Shown one piece after another: positions 1 through 7,739 of a stretch of DNA of 64,000 nucleotides (positions are counted from its first letter, which is position 1; each line of letters starts with the position of its first letter). The DNA comes from Abditibacteriaceae bacterium. GTDB lineage: Bacteria; Armatimonadota; Abditibacteriia; Abditibacteriales; Abditibacteriaceae. The notes under the pieces were generated by a model. The model was not told where the DNA came from and did no database searches. It saw nothing but the letters and a program-made list of their open reading frames with translations. The position numbers and the translations under genes were made by a program. The DNA is taken from contig JAFAZH010000016.1 of the NCBI GenBank assembly GCA_019239895.1, forward strand, positions 1 to 64,000, in the 5' to 3' direction.

Positions 1-1
1 C

Positions 2-1054
2 AAGTTCCGGTCGCCTGAGGAAATGGAAGGAATGCGGGCCAGGTTTGTGCAGGGGGCTAAAGAGCAGCACCAGGCCACGGATCGAGTCGCCAATAAAGTC
101 TTTGATATGGTGGGCAAGTTCGTGGGGTATGGCTTTTGCCGCTCTCATGCAGCGGCCTTTGCCCACACGGTGTATCAGACGGCTTATCTCAAGGCTCACC
201 ACACGGCTTGTTACATGGCAGCCGTATTAGAGCATAAACCTGGATTTTACCCTGTCCACACAGTATTAGAAGAAGCGAGGCTGTGTGGTGTGCAGGTGTT
301 ACCCGTTGATGTATGTGTGTCCGGGGTTAAATACCAGGTAGAAAACGGGATGATCCGGGTGCCACTCACCCAGGTCAAGCAGGTAAGTGCCAGGGTAGCT
401 GAGACCATCGTTATGGAGCGCAGTCTCAAAGCCTTTGAGGACTTAGACGATGTCTATCGGCGGGTGCCCTTAGCGCGTGATGGGTGGGATTCACTGGCCA
501 GAGCGGGGGCCTTACGCGCCTTTGGGGAGAGGCGCGACGTGTTGTGGCAGCTTGGAGTCTTGGCGAGGCGACTGGGTGAGAGTGGTCAGGAGCAACTCTC
601 TTTTGCACAAAGCATCTTCCCCAAAGAGATTACGCCTCTCCTCCAAGATTTAGGGGTAGCAGCGCAAACAGCCTGGGATTTTGCCAATCAGAATTTAACC
701 ACTGGTCCCCATCCCATTGCATTATACCGGTCGTATCTTAACCGCTTAGGCACCCGGTCTGTGCGAGAATTGCTGACGCTTCCGCCAACAGATCGGGTGA
801 AACTGGCGGGTGTGGTGATTGCCCGCCAGCAGCCGCCGACCGCAAAGGGCATGTGCTTTTTGGTTTTAGAAGATGAAACCGGGCGACTTCCAGTAGCGAT
901 GGCTCCTCCAACCTATCACAAATATAACGAAGCACTCCACGACTCTGGCCTGCTGGTGGAGGGGCACTTAGAAGGGGCAGGTTCCGGGCAAGTAGGGACG
1001 TATCGAAGTATCCTGGTGAAGCGAGTCTGGTCACTCAGTAGTATGAAGCAGTAG
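2..1054 (+). CDS. Error-prone DNA polymerase III alpha subunit (DnaE2/ImuC-like), C-terminal part
   Basis: The gene is cut by the left window edge: the frame is open from base 2 through the TAG at 1052-1054, giving about 350 codons. The visible part covers the end of the polymerase core (RSPEEMEGMRARF, then VGYGFCRSHAAAFA), the helical region with HKPGFYP, and a C-terminal OB-fold (about residues 265-330, with FLVLEDETGRL). The HKPGFYP step and the short end after the OB-fold fit the DnaE2/ImuC mutagenic branch better than replicative DnaE1, which has a longer tail. Family knowledge: ImuC acts in translesion synthesis, usually in an SOS-induced cassette with ImuA/ImuB. Neither partner is visible, but they could lie to the left. 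The next gene starts 500 bp downstream, so the 3' end is isolated. The polymerase assignment is firm and the DnaE2 subtype likely. Confidence 0.85.
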   Translation, partial: KFRSPEEMEGMRARFVQGAKEQHQATDRVANKVFDMVGKFVGYGFCRSHAAAFAHTVYQTAYLKAHHTACYMAAVLEHKPGFYPVHTVLEEARLCGVQVLPVDVCVSGVKYQVENGMIRVPLTQVKQVSARVAETIVMERSLKAFEDLDDVYRRVPLARDGWDSLARAGALRAFGERRDVLWQLGVLARRLGESGQEQLSFAQSIFPKEITPLLQDLGVAAQTAWDFANQNLTTGPHPIALYRSYLNRLGTRSVRELLTLPPTDRVKLAGVVIARQQPPTAKGMCFLVLEDETGRLPVAMAPPTYHKYNEALHDSGLLVEGHLEGAGSGQVGTYRSILVKRVWSLSSMKQ

Positions 1055-1553
1055 CTTCGTAGTACTCTTGATGCTCCTGATAGTGCAGTATGAACATTAG
1101 CGGACGTAAAAAGATAACCATCGAGTGCATTATTGCCGCAGACTGAGGTGCGTTTGAATTGATCCTGCGCCAAATATTGTTGCAGGAGGTGCCACTCAAG
1201 CTCTGCTGTAATGGGAATGTCATTTTTTAACCATTTTTTAATCGCGATGCTGTAATTGTTGAGATAGACCGGAGCTAATCGCGGCTCGCGGTTGGTTTTT
1301 GTATTGGCCTAAGTTTCCACCATTCCTCTCCCCTTGTTATTAACGTTCTACAGAGAATTTCGCCCACCCGTTCGCTCTTCTTTAGAGTGGCAAGTTTCGC
1401 GTCTGGCCTCAAACAAATGAAGCCGGGAACGTTGTTAATGGCTGGATTTGCCACGTTTGCACAAACACATGGTTGCAGCCGTGCAACCACTTTCGCAAGG
1501 CAGCAACGGAACTTTCACAATACAGGCAAATAAGTAATTCTAAGGAGGGAACC
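1055..1553. other. Gene-poor spacer with a possible minus-strand coding remnant
   Basis: No convincing gene with a start codon was found here. On the minus strand a stop-free stretch runs from about 1310 down into the polymerase gene and reads like protein (for example KKWLKNDIPITAELEWHLL and a Cys-Gly-Asn segment). It has no ATG, GTG or TTG with a ribosome binding site at its 5' end; a stop lies just upstream. It may be a 5'-truncated relic or chance. I recognise no family. The right edge holds the ribosome binding site of the next gene. Confidence 0.3.
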
Positions 1554-2162
1554 GTGAAGTCGGGATCAAGTCATGCGACAGCACCATCGCTGCCCATAGC
1601 ACAACAAACACTAACGGGAGCTGACCAGGTTTTGGGTAATAACCCACCTAGAAAAAAACACCTGGCGCAACAAGAGCCGATGCATTGTTCGCCAGTAGCA
1701 CCGCCTCGCAGGAAACCGCCGCATCATCAGGTGCAACATAGAGTAAGTGCCATCATGGCACACATTCCCTGGTATGGTTTTAAATCCCAGGCACGCTTGG
1801 CTGCCGATGTAGGCTTTTCCAAATCTGCCATCAGCCGCTTACTGCGCGGTGAGTGCATCCCTTCCTTAGCCTTGGCCTGTGCGCTGAATGCTGCACTGGA
1901 ACGACGATTAGGACGGAAATTGGGTCTTCAAGAACTCTTTAGTATGGATGGCACTTATCCGACCCCTTCGGCCTGCCAACTAGTGGGATGTGCCAACTGC
2001 TTACCCCCGGAAGCCTATGACAGGGATGATAACCTGCGCCCGGAATTTAGAAATGTAAAAGCTGGCGAGTGGTCGGTTACGCCGCAACAGCCTGGCGCAG
2101 GGGCAGCGTTCGTCTCTATCCAAGAATCCTCCACACCATCAGTACTTGAGGGGGCCTTATGA
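1554..2162 (+). CDS. XRE-like helix-turn-helix protein
   Basis: I chose the GTG at 1554 because a strong AAGGAGGG sits just upstream (1542-1549); an in-frame ATG at 1473 has no such site. The product is about 202 residues. The first 60 are low-complexity and rich in Pro, Gln and His. The middle holds a lambda-repressor-like HTH (ARLAADVGFSKSAISRLLRG), followed by a conserved-looking CQLVGCANC cysteine cluster and an acidic tail. HTH proteins with this layout occur in mobile elements and probably bind DNA as regulators or replication accessory factors. The Cys cluster could bind metal (inference). The stop overlaps the next start in an ATGA, so the Mrr/YdjM fusion is translationally coupled to it. 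Confidence 0.65.
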   Translation: MKSGSSHATAPSLPIAQQTLTGADQVLGNNPPRKKHLAQQEPMHCSPVAPPRRKPPHHQVQHRVSAIMAHIPWYGFKSQARLAADVGFSKSAISRLLRGECIPSLALACALNAALERRLGRKLGLQELFSMDGTYPTPSACQLVGCANCLPPEAYDRDDNLRPEFRNVKAGEWSVTPQQPGAGAAFVSIQESSTPSVLEGAL

Positions 2163-3379
2163 AACGAGTGGCCTCCATTCAGGGTTCGCTGCCCATGTCA
2201 GATTCTCATCAACAATCTCCTGCACCCACAGGAGCAGACCCATCAGGGCTTCTCAGACAACAATTGCACCAACGGCTCCTTAAATTACACTTTCAAGCGT
2301 TTGCGCAGATCGTAAAGCAGGCGCTGGAGCAGAGCGGTTATTGTAACGTTCACATGGCCGGGCGCAGGCACCGCAGAACTCGCACTGCGCATGGGGGCTT
2401 AGATTTACGTGCCTACAGTCACACCGACTTAACTTCCGCCCTGACGATTGTGCAGGTCAAGCAATATCAGCGACCCGTATCGCGGCGTTTCATTGATGAA
2501 CTGCGCGGCACCATGCTGCGGGTGGGTGCTCGTCATGGCGTGCTCATTACGACCTCTCATTTCTCCACCGTAGCCGAGCGTGCAGCGGCGCAGGATGACA
2601 TTGCGCCAATTAAGTTAGTTACCGGTGAGATGCTCTTAGATCTCTTGTTGACGCATAAGATTGGCGTTCGAGACGACGGCAAAGCACAGTCGGTTGTCGA
2701 TGAGGACTTCTTCACGCAGCTAGGCCGAGAATCCCTCAGTCCCAAAGCAACCGTAAGCGAGCAGACCTCCGTAGCGACCGTGACCGACGCTGCTTATCCA
2801 ATTCGTAATCGCGCCACTGCCTGTGGCGCATCAGGAGGTGAAATGACATGGACGACTCATGTATTGTTCGGCATTAACACGTTGTGGGTGGTAGAAGCCT
2901 GGCCAAAGGGCATTGACCCCACCAATATTGGCTTAGTGGTGGCAGCGGCGGCGCTTGGCTCATTACTCCCCGATCTCGACGCTGCCGAGAGTAAACTCAA
3001 GCACTTGAACCTGGTGGGGGTTAAGCCCTTCTTCTGGCCGTCCCAGGTGATTCACCGACAGTTAGGACATCGCGGCCTGTCGCACTCCCTGGTGGGACTG
3101 CTGCTGGTGACGCTTATTGCCGTCCCCTTAGTAGCCTGGTGGGGCTGGCCACCTTCCTTAGCTCTGGTGCTGGGCTATGCCAGTCATCTGATAGCCGATG
3201 CTTGCACCAAATCCGGCATCCCATTTTGGTATCCTCGCAAGTACCGCTACCACCTGTTACCCGCTGGCTGGCGCTTTACGACCGGATCGCAGGCCGAAGA
3301 AATGCTGTTTCCTTTTCTGGTGATGGCGGTGTTACTCTTACTGCTCCGTCACTTGCCTGCTAACCAATCCATTTACTAA
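2159..3379 (+). CDS. Mrr-like restriction endonuclease fused to a YdjM-type membrane hydrolase
   Basis: This 406-residue protein joins two unrelated modules. Residues 60-165 form an Mrr-type PD-(D/E)XK nuclease: GGLDLRA supplies Asp82, and IVQVKQY supplies the Gln99-x-Lys101 pair typical of Mrr-cat nucleases. Residues 228-400 match the YdjM/DUF457 family of membrane-bound metal-dependent hydrolases, with PDLDAAES (271-278), HRGLSHS (304-310) and SHLIADACT (342-350) as likely metal ligands, plus hydrophobic segments around 256-270, 311-328 and 383-396. The linker (170-225) is poorly conserved in style. E. coli YdjM is a LexA-regulated inner-membrane protein of unclear role. The start overlaps the upstream HTH gene's stop. 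A strong internal ribosome binding site could also give the YdjM part alone. The domain calls are good; the joint function is unknown. Confidence 0.75.
   Translation: MKRVASIQGSLPMSDSHQQSPAPTGADPSGLLRQQLHQRLLKLHFQAFAQIVKQALEQSGYCNVHMAGRRHRRTRTAHGGLDLRAYSHTDLTSALTIVQVKQYQRPVSRRFIDELRGTMLRVGARHGVLITTSHFSTVAERAAAQDDIAPIKLVTGEMLLDLLLTHKIGVRDDGKAQSVVDEDFFTQLGRESLSPKATVSEQTSVATVTDAAYPIRNRATACGASGGEMTWTTHVLFGINTLWVVEAWPKGIDPTNIGLVVAAAALGSLLPDLDAAESKLKHLNLVGVKPFFWPSQVIHRQLGHRGLSHSLVGLLLVTLIAVPLVAWWGWPPSLALVLGYASHLIADACTKSGIPFWYPRKYRYHLLPAGWRFTTGSQAEEMLFPFLVMAVLLLLLRHLPANQSIY
2833..2845 (+). promoter_or_regulatory. Internal Shine-Dalgarno and in-frame ATG at the domain junction
   Basis: AGGAGGTG at 2833-2840 is followed by ATG at 2843, in frame with the fusion gene and placed exactly at the nuclease/YdjM boundary (residue Met229). 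The spacing is short (about 4 nt after AGGAGG) but usable. Translation from here would yield a free YdjM-like protein of 178 residues. Confidence 0.5.
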
Positions 3380-3929
3380 CCGTCTGTATGGTGTATGCAT
3401 TACAGCAAAAGCCCTTCGCTGGAACACAGGGCCACCATCATATCAAGGCACCACTCAAGCAAGGTTGGCATCGCCACAGGATTCTCGGCTGGTATGATGA
3501 GCAGATATTTGGTGTAGCTGCCCCTCATTCCTGTCCACAGGGTCTTACTCATTGCCCTAACCACTGCTTGCGGAGCGTCCTGAAAATCATGCAGGCGCAG
3601 ATTACTGTGAGCACGCACGGGAGAGCCGGGCCAGCGCCAGACCAACAGGCAACGGTTAGCGTAGGGACGGCAGGATTTCCGCATTACCACACAGCAAAAG
3701 CCGCGCGCCTGAAGCTAAAGACGAAGCATAATACTTCGCTCCATACTTCAAGTCACAGCGGCCTTCCCCGGCTTTCTGTGCGCGTGGATGGAGCAGCCGG
3801 GGATAACCTACAGCCGTCACACCCACGCGCCGATAAGCAGCCTCACTTTAACGCGGAGCGCCAAGCCTTGCTATTGTGGTTGCGCTCCTGCATATTGAGC
3901 TACTGTATTAAAATCCTAACTCTTCCCTG
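3380..3929. other. 550-bp region without a recognisable gene
   Basis: Open frames exist on both strands (for example a plus-strand frame from 3388 and a minus-strand frame of 96 codons ending at 3400), but neither has a ribosome binding site, a domain or natural protein composition. No iterons, tRNA or clear hairpins were seen. It lies just upstream of two replication-initiator-like genes, so it is the natural place to look for the element's replication origin (inference). Confidence 0.4.
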
Positions 3930-4952
3930 ATGGATAGCCCTCTTGTCTCTTCTACAACTGATGCCACCACTCTTGAAAAACCTTTCGTTATCACCCTGCA
4001 TAAGCGAGATAAAACCGCCGCAGGCCACTTCCGCCCCGAAGCCCACCTGCACCTGACAGAGGTCTTACGCACCTCTGGCTTACTGTTGGCCTTACCTGCG
4101 GAGGATCTCAAAAATCTGCTCTTTATGCTCACCTTCCTGAGTCCCAACGGAGAGTGTTTGCCCACGGTGCAGCAACTGGCTCAGGCGATGCATATATCCC
4201 CTCTCAAAGTGCGGGCGCGGATGATGCGCCTGGTGAAGTTTCGCTGGCACGATGAACCCTTAGTGGTGGAAGTGAAGCGCGGTGGTGGATTGGATGCTTA
4301 CAGTATCCATCCCAAACTCGTCGTCTATGTCCACGGTGAGCCAACGGGCGGGCAGCCTACTTCTCAGACTCTCCCCCACCCGCCTGCTGGTCGTGCGGCC
4401 ATTATTGCCCATTCACGAGAACACTATGCGCGGCCCCGCGCTGAGGTCGAGGCCATGATTAACCAACAGATGGACTGGACGCCCGCACCCCCTGCGTCGG
4501 ATTTAGGGCCACAAGAGCCAACGGGTGCCGCGACTGCGGAAAGTCCGCCAGGAACTGGCGCACCCTCTACCCCTGATTCGCCGCAGGAATCGGCAAGGGA
4601 ACAAGTGAGAAGACGCTTATGGAACTTAGGGATGAGTTTGGAGCAGGCGGATTATCTGCTGAAACACTATGAACTTCGGTGCATTCAGCGGCAACTGCGC
4701 TGGCTGCCGTATCGCAAGGTGCGCAATCCTGCCGGTTTTCTCGTGGCGGCTATTGAAGACAACTATTCTGCTCCGCTTGCTCTCTGGCACCACCGTGCCT
4801 CACCCGAAGCTCCACCACGGCAAGGTTCACCACCTCAAGGTGCAACTGAACATGAGCCAACCGGGGAGGCCACCGTGCACGGTGATCTACAAGTGGAGGT
4901 CACTGCTGCTCCGCTAGACCATAATTTCGGTAGTTCCCAGACAAGAGTTTGA
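3930..4952 (+). CDS. Winged-helix replication protein-like
   Basis: A 340-residue protein. The N-terminal half (about 45-130) predicts a winged-helix/HTH fold (LPTVQQLAQAMHISPLKVRARMMRLVKF), the type used by plasmid and phage replication initiators. A Pro/Thr-rich linker (about 150-215) follows. The C-terminal block (about 220-290; WLPYRKVRNPAGFLVAAI) is a motif common in replication-associated proteins of integrative plasmids and phages, where it resembles DnaD/primosome C-terminal segments. No catalytic Rep motif is present, so initiator or helicase-loader partner is the best guess. The ATG has little Shine-Dalgarno support. It lies 38 bp upstream of a second initiator-like gene, with which it probably forms the replication module. 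Confidence 0.55.
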   Translation: MDSPLVSSTTDATTLEKPFVITLHKRDKTAAGHFRPEAHLHLTEVLRTSGLLLALPAEDLKNLLFMLTFLSPNGECLPTVQQLAQAMHISPLKVRARMMRLVKFRWHDEPLVVEVKRGGGLDAYSIHPKLVVYVHGEPTGGQPTSQTLPHPPAGRAAIIAHSREHYARPRAEVEAMINQQMDWTPAPPASDLGPQEPTGAATAESPPGTGAPSTPDSPQESAREQVRRRLWNLGMSLEQADYLLKHYELRCIQRQLRWLPYRKVRNPAGFLVAAIEDNYSAPLALWHHRASPEAPPRQGSPPQGATEHEPTGEATVHGDLQVEVTAAPLDHNFGSSQTRV

Positions 4953-4990
4953 TCGGTTCACCTCGAATTCATTAACATTAACATTTTCCT

Positions 4991-6004
4991 ATGCCTTCAC
5001 CTTCCTGCTCCCCGCAGACTACAACCCCACCCCCGGTAGCTACAACCCCATTCCCCAATAGCTTACTGGATCATGTGATGCCTACTCTCAAAGACACGGA
5101 GTGGCGGTTGCTGTGCGTCATCGTGCGCCAGACTTTTGGCTGGCAGGTTGACGGCAGGCGCAAACAACGGGACTGGCTCACACAATCTCAATTGATGGTC
5201 AAAACCGGGCGTAACAACCAAGCCATCAGCCGCGCCCTCGACCAGTTAGTGCGCCAGGGCCTGGTGGCGGTGCAGGATCAAGGAGGGCAGCTACTCTTAA
5301 GTGCCGCGGAGCGACGGCGGTACTGTGGACGGCTGTACTATGGTTTAGGAGCGGACCTCAGTGATGTGGGACGAGGAGCGCGTAGCGTCAGGCGAGAGAC
5401 CGGGCCAGGTTTTGCGAGAACAGATTTAGAGCCTGGTAAAATCACACAGCAGAATGGGCAAAGCCCAGTGGGAAAACCACACACAACAAAACAAACTGTT
5501 ACAAAATATTTATCTAACGATAAAGCACCTGCCCGCTCTTGGCCTTCCAAAGAATCTTTGAGACAAACCAGAGACCAACCCAATCCCCAGGTGCGACATT
5601 TACTCTACCAATACCGGGAACTTTTCCGCCAGCATAGCCCGCTTAATGAACCGCCACCCATCGCCTGGGGGCGTGATGGCAAGCTCGCCAGAGATTTGCT
5701 CAGGCTATATGCCTATGATCGGTTAATGACATTGTTAGAGCAGTTTTTTCAGACGCCTGATGCTTGGCCCAAAAAGCGAGGGTATACCCTGACAGCGTTT
5801 CGAGATAGCCTGCCCGCTCTGCTGATGGGAGATCACACCCCCGCGTCCCGCGGCCACACTCCAGCGTCCAGTTTGGTTCACCGACCAACCCCAAGCTGTG
5901 AGCCAGCCGTACGGACTGGAAAGTGGACACGGGTTGGGCAGGTTAAACCGCTGCCTATAAAACCGATCCGTCCTTACAGCCCTAATTCCCCTCGGTCACT
6001 ATGA
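4991..6004 (+). CDS. Phage replication protein O-like initiator
   Basis: A 337-residue protein. Residues about 20-115 match the N-terminal origin-binding winged helix of lambda O-type proteins: FPNSLLDHVMPTLKDTEWR, then RQTFGW and a recognition helix around TGRNNQAISRALDQLVRQG. The rest is a basic linker with a short helical region near 200-270. Family knowledge: such proteins bind the origin and recruit the replicative helicase. The stop overlaps the start of the methyltransferase gene (6001-6004), so both are translated from one message. Together with the upstream gene this suggests the element can replicate after excision (inference). Confidence 0.7.
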   Translation: MPSPSCSPQTTTPPPVATTPFPNSLLDHVMPTLKDTEWRLLCVIVRQTFGWQVDGRRKQRDWLTQSQLMVKTGRNNQAISRALDQLVRQGLVAVQDQGGQLLLSAAERRRYCGRLYYGLGADLSDVGRGARSVRRETGPGFARTDLEPGKITQQNGQSPVGKPHTTKQTVTKYLSNDKAPARSWPSKESLRQTRDQPNPQVRHLLYQYRELFRQHSPLNEPPPIAWGRDGKLARDLLRLYAYDRLMTLLEQFFQTPDAWPKKRGYTLTAFRDSLPALLMGDHTPASRGHTPASSLVHRPTPSCEPAVRTGKWTRVGQVKPLPIKPIRPYSPNSPRSL

Positions 6005-6783
6005 GTTTCGCGCTCTATCACGGGGACTGCTTTGAAGTCATGGCTAAGCTAGCAGATCACAGCATTGATGCGCTCATCAGTGACCCACCCTATGGCATGA
6101 CTGACCTGTTTTGGGATAGGAAGATTGATTGGCCTCGTTTCTGGAAGGAAATAGAGCGCATCTGCAAAGAGAATGCAGTGATTGTGCTCTTCAGCCAGCA
6201 ACCCTTTACGACAGACCTTATCAATTCTAATCGCAAGTGGTTCCGCTATGAACTGATCTGGCACAAGACGATGGCCGTGGGCTGGCTCTCGGCCAATCAA
6301 CGGCCCTTGCGGGCACATGAAAACATCTTAATCTTTGCCAAGCGGTTTCAGAAGAGCACGTATAACCCTCAGATGGAACTGGGACACAAGCCCTACATCA
6401 GCCAGCATACTGGGCCCGTGGCACTCTATGGGAGACAGCGCAATTGGCCTTCTGTAGCTCGCTCGGTTGGAGGTGAACGCTATCCCCGCAGTGTCTTAAC
6501 ATTATCTAATTGTGGCTTTAGCCGTAGGAATCCACGTTTGCATCCCACCCAGAAACCATTGATGTTAATACGGTGGCTGGTTAAGAGTTACACCAATCCG
6601 GGGGACATGGTGTTAGATCCTTTTATGGGAAGTGGGACCACAGGAGTGGCTTGTTTACAGACGGGCCGACATTTTATTGGTGTAGAATTAGAATTCAGTT
6701 ACTTTAGCAACGCTCACGAGCGATTGTGCGACCTATCGCCATCATCCTTCTATCCTGGTAGCACTATTAGCGAATGTGAATAA
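6001..6783 (+). CDS. Site-specific DNA methyltransferase (orphan, beta-type order)
   Basis: A 260-residue enzyme with the amino-methyltransferase motifs in beta order: catalytic DPPYG near the N-terminus (28-32) and the S-adenosylmethionine-binding motif DPFMGSGTTG near the C-terminus (206-215), with HPTQKP (181-186) between. This order and DPPY fit N6-adenine or N4-cytosine methylation of DNA. No cognate restriction gene is adjacent, so it is probably an orphan phage/plasmid-type methylase that protects or marks element DNA. It is coupled by an ATGA overlap to the protein-O-like gene. The family call is strong; the target base and site cannot be told from the sequence. Confidence 0.88.
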   Translation: MSFALYHGDCFEVMAKLADHSIDALISDPPYGMTDLFWDRKIDWPRFWKEIERICKENAVIVLFSQQPFTTDLINSNRKWFRYELIWHKTMAVGWLSANQRPLRAHENILIFAKRFQKSTYNPQMELGHKPYISQHTGPVALYGRQRNWPSVARSVGGERYPRSVLTLSNCGFSRRNPRLHPTQKPLMLIRWLVKSYTNPGDMVLDPFMGSGTTGVACLQTGRHFIGVELEFSYFSNAHERLCDLSPSSFYPGSTISECE

Positions 6784-6971
6784 TGACTTCACAGTGATGT
6801 CACTAAACCAGCATTCCAGGTGTTTTCGTAGAGTTCAAATCAACGTAAGCACCGCTTATTATCAGTTTTTACTCATCTCATTATAATGAAAGACGGCCTA
6901 TGAATCACACATCTAAAATAAGGTTCCCCTCCTGTAATTAATAGTGCGTTAAGACATACCTTGTGAGCTTG

Positions 6972-7255
6972 ATGAGCCGCATTGATGCATGGAAGATGGT
7001 GCAGCGCCGCTTAGAGGATGCAGGGATTGGTGGGGGATTGGCTTCGGGTGTAACTCGTTTCGCACGACTTGCGGCACGAACTTTCTTTCCAATGGCAGCG
7101 ATCTGGAGACGTGTCAGATGTTGATGGGTCATACCGATAGTCGCGCGACCAAGCTCTGTGATCGGCGGGCGCTGCAACCGACGTTGGCGGATATTGAGCG
7201 CATCCGGTATGGAAGGGTGCAAGCCAGAGCAGACAATGGAAGTGCTGCCAGCTAA
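6972..7255 (+). pseudogene. Tyrosine recombinase C-terminal remnant, frameshifted
   Basis: Two reading frames together spell the end of an integrase. From 6972, one frame reads RIDAWKMVQRRLEDAGI, the helix before the catalytic box. From about 7020 the homology continues in another frame with NSFRTTCGTNFL (HxFR-like box, His replaced by Asn), MLMGHTDSRATKLCDRR (GH box and the Tyr-bearing motif with Tyr changed to Cys) and IERIRYG. The frameshift, the lost His and Tyr, and the absence of the first two thirds mark it as dead. It is unlike the two intact recombinases at 13-15.5 kb, so it records an older or separate integration event. Confidence 0.75.
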
Positions 7256-7301
7256 AGGGCGTTGTTTATAATCAGTTCCGGGTGTATGAACCGTTAAAGC
7301 G

Positions 7302-7739
7302 TTAGTTTTTTGTTAGCTTCTCTCTTATTTTTAACCAAGCCCTTTGCATGCTTTGCAATAGTCTCTGTCCAACGTCGGCTTTCGGTTTGCTTGGTCCTTC
7401 ACTGCTCACTAATTCAGGGGCAGCCTGCGTTTGTAGGGACTCTTCTGTATCGATTTCTTCAGTGAACCGCACCCATTCCACCTTATTGCATTTAATCCAA
7501 TAATGCGACTGGCAGGGGAACTTCCAGTTGCCAATTGAGGGACATAGGGAAATGGAGCGCCCGTCAAAGGTTAACTTCCAATCTGATGGAGAAAGCGGGG
7601 TCACCACCTGATTTCCGCAACCACAACAGCATTTGTGAATGACCGTCCTAAATCGGATTGACACGTAAAGGACATCCTCCTCCAGCATATCCGGGACGCT
7701 ATCCACAAACTTGTGTGTGAGGGCCAGAGGTGCGTTCAT
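7302..7739 (-). CDS. DUF6527 family Cys-rich protein of a ubiquitin-like operon
   Basis: The last gene of the minus-strand ubiquitin-like operon, 145 residues. It carries the DUF6527 signature: a Cys cluster CCCGCG (37-42), a tryptophan/Phe-rich middle and GNWKFPCQSHYW (70-81) with Cys76 and His79. Conserved Cys and His suggest a zinc ribbon-like metal site. The C-terminal 45 residues are charged and variable. The gene overlaps the E1 gene by 4 bp (ATGA), so it is co-translated. Family knowledge: DUF6527 proteins recur beside multi-ubiquitin and ThiF genes; as far as I know their biochemical role is not established. A role as adaptor or ligase-like factor would be inference. Confidence 0.8.
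   Translation of the reverse strand: MNAPLALTHKFVDSVPDMLEEDVLYVSIRFRTVIHKCCCGCGNQVVTPLSPSDWKLTFDGRSISLCPSIGNWKFPCQSHYWIKCNKVEWVRFTEEIDTEESLQTQAAPELVSSEGPSKPKADVGQRLLQSMQRAWLKIREKLTKN

Noticed and set aside
3388..3930. 180-codon plus-strand open frame
   Set aside because: No ribosome binding site, no domain, and unnatural composition; an opposing frame of similar quality exists on the minus strand.
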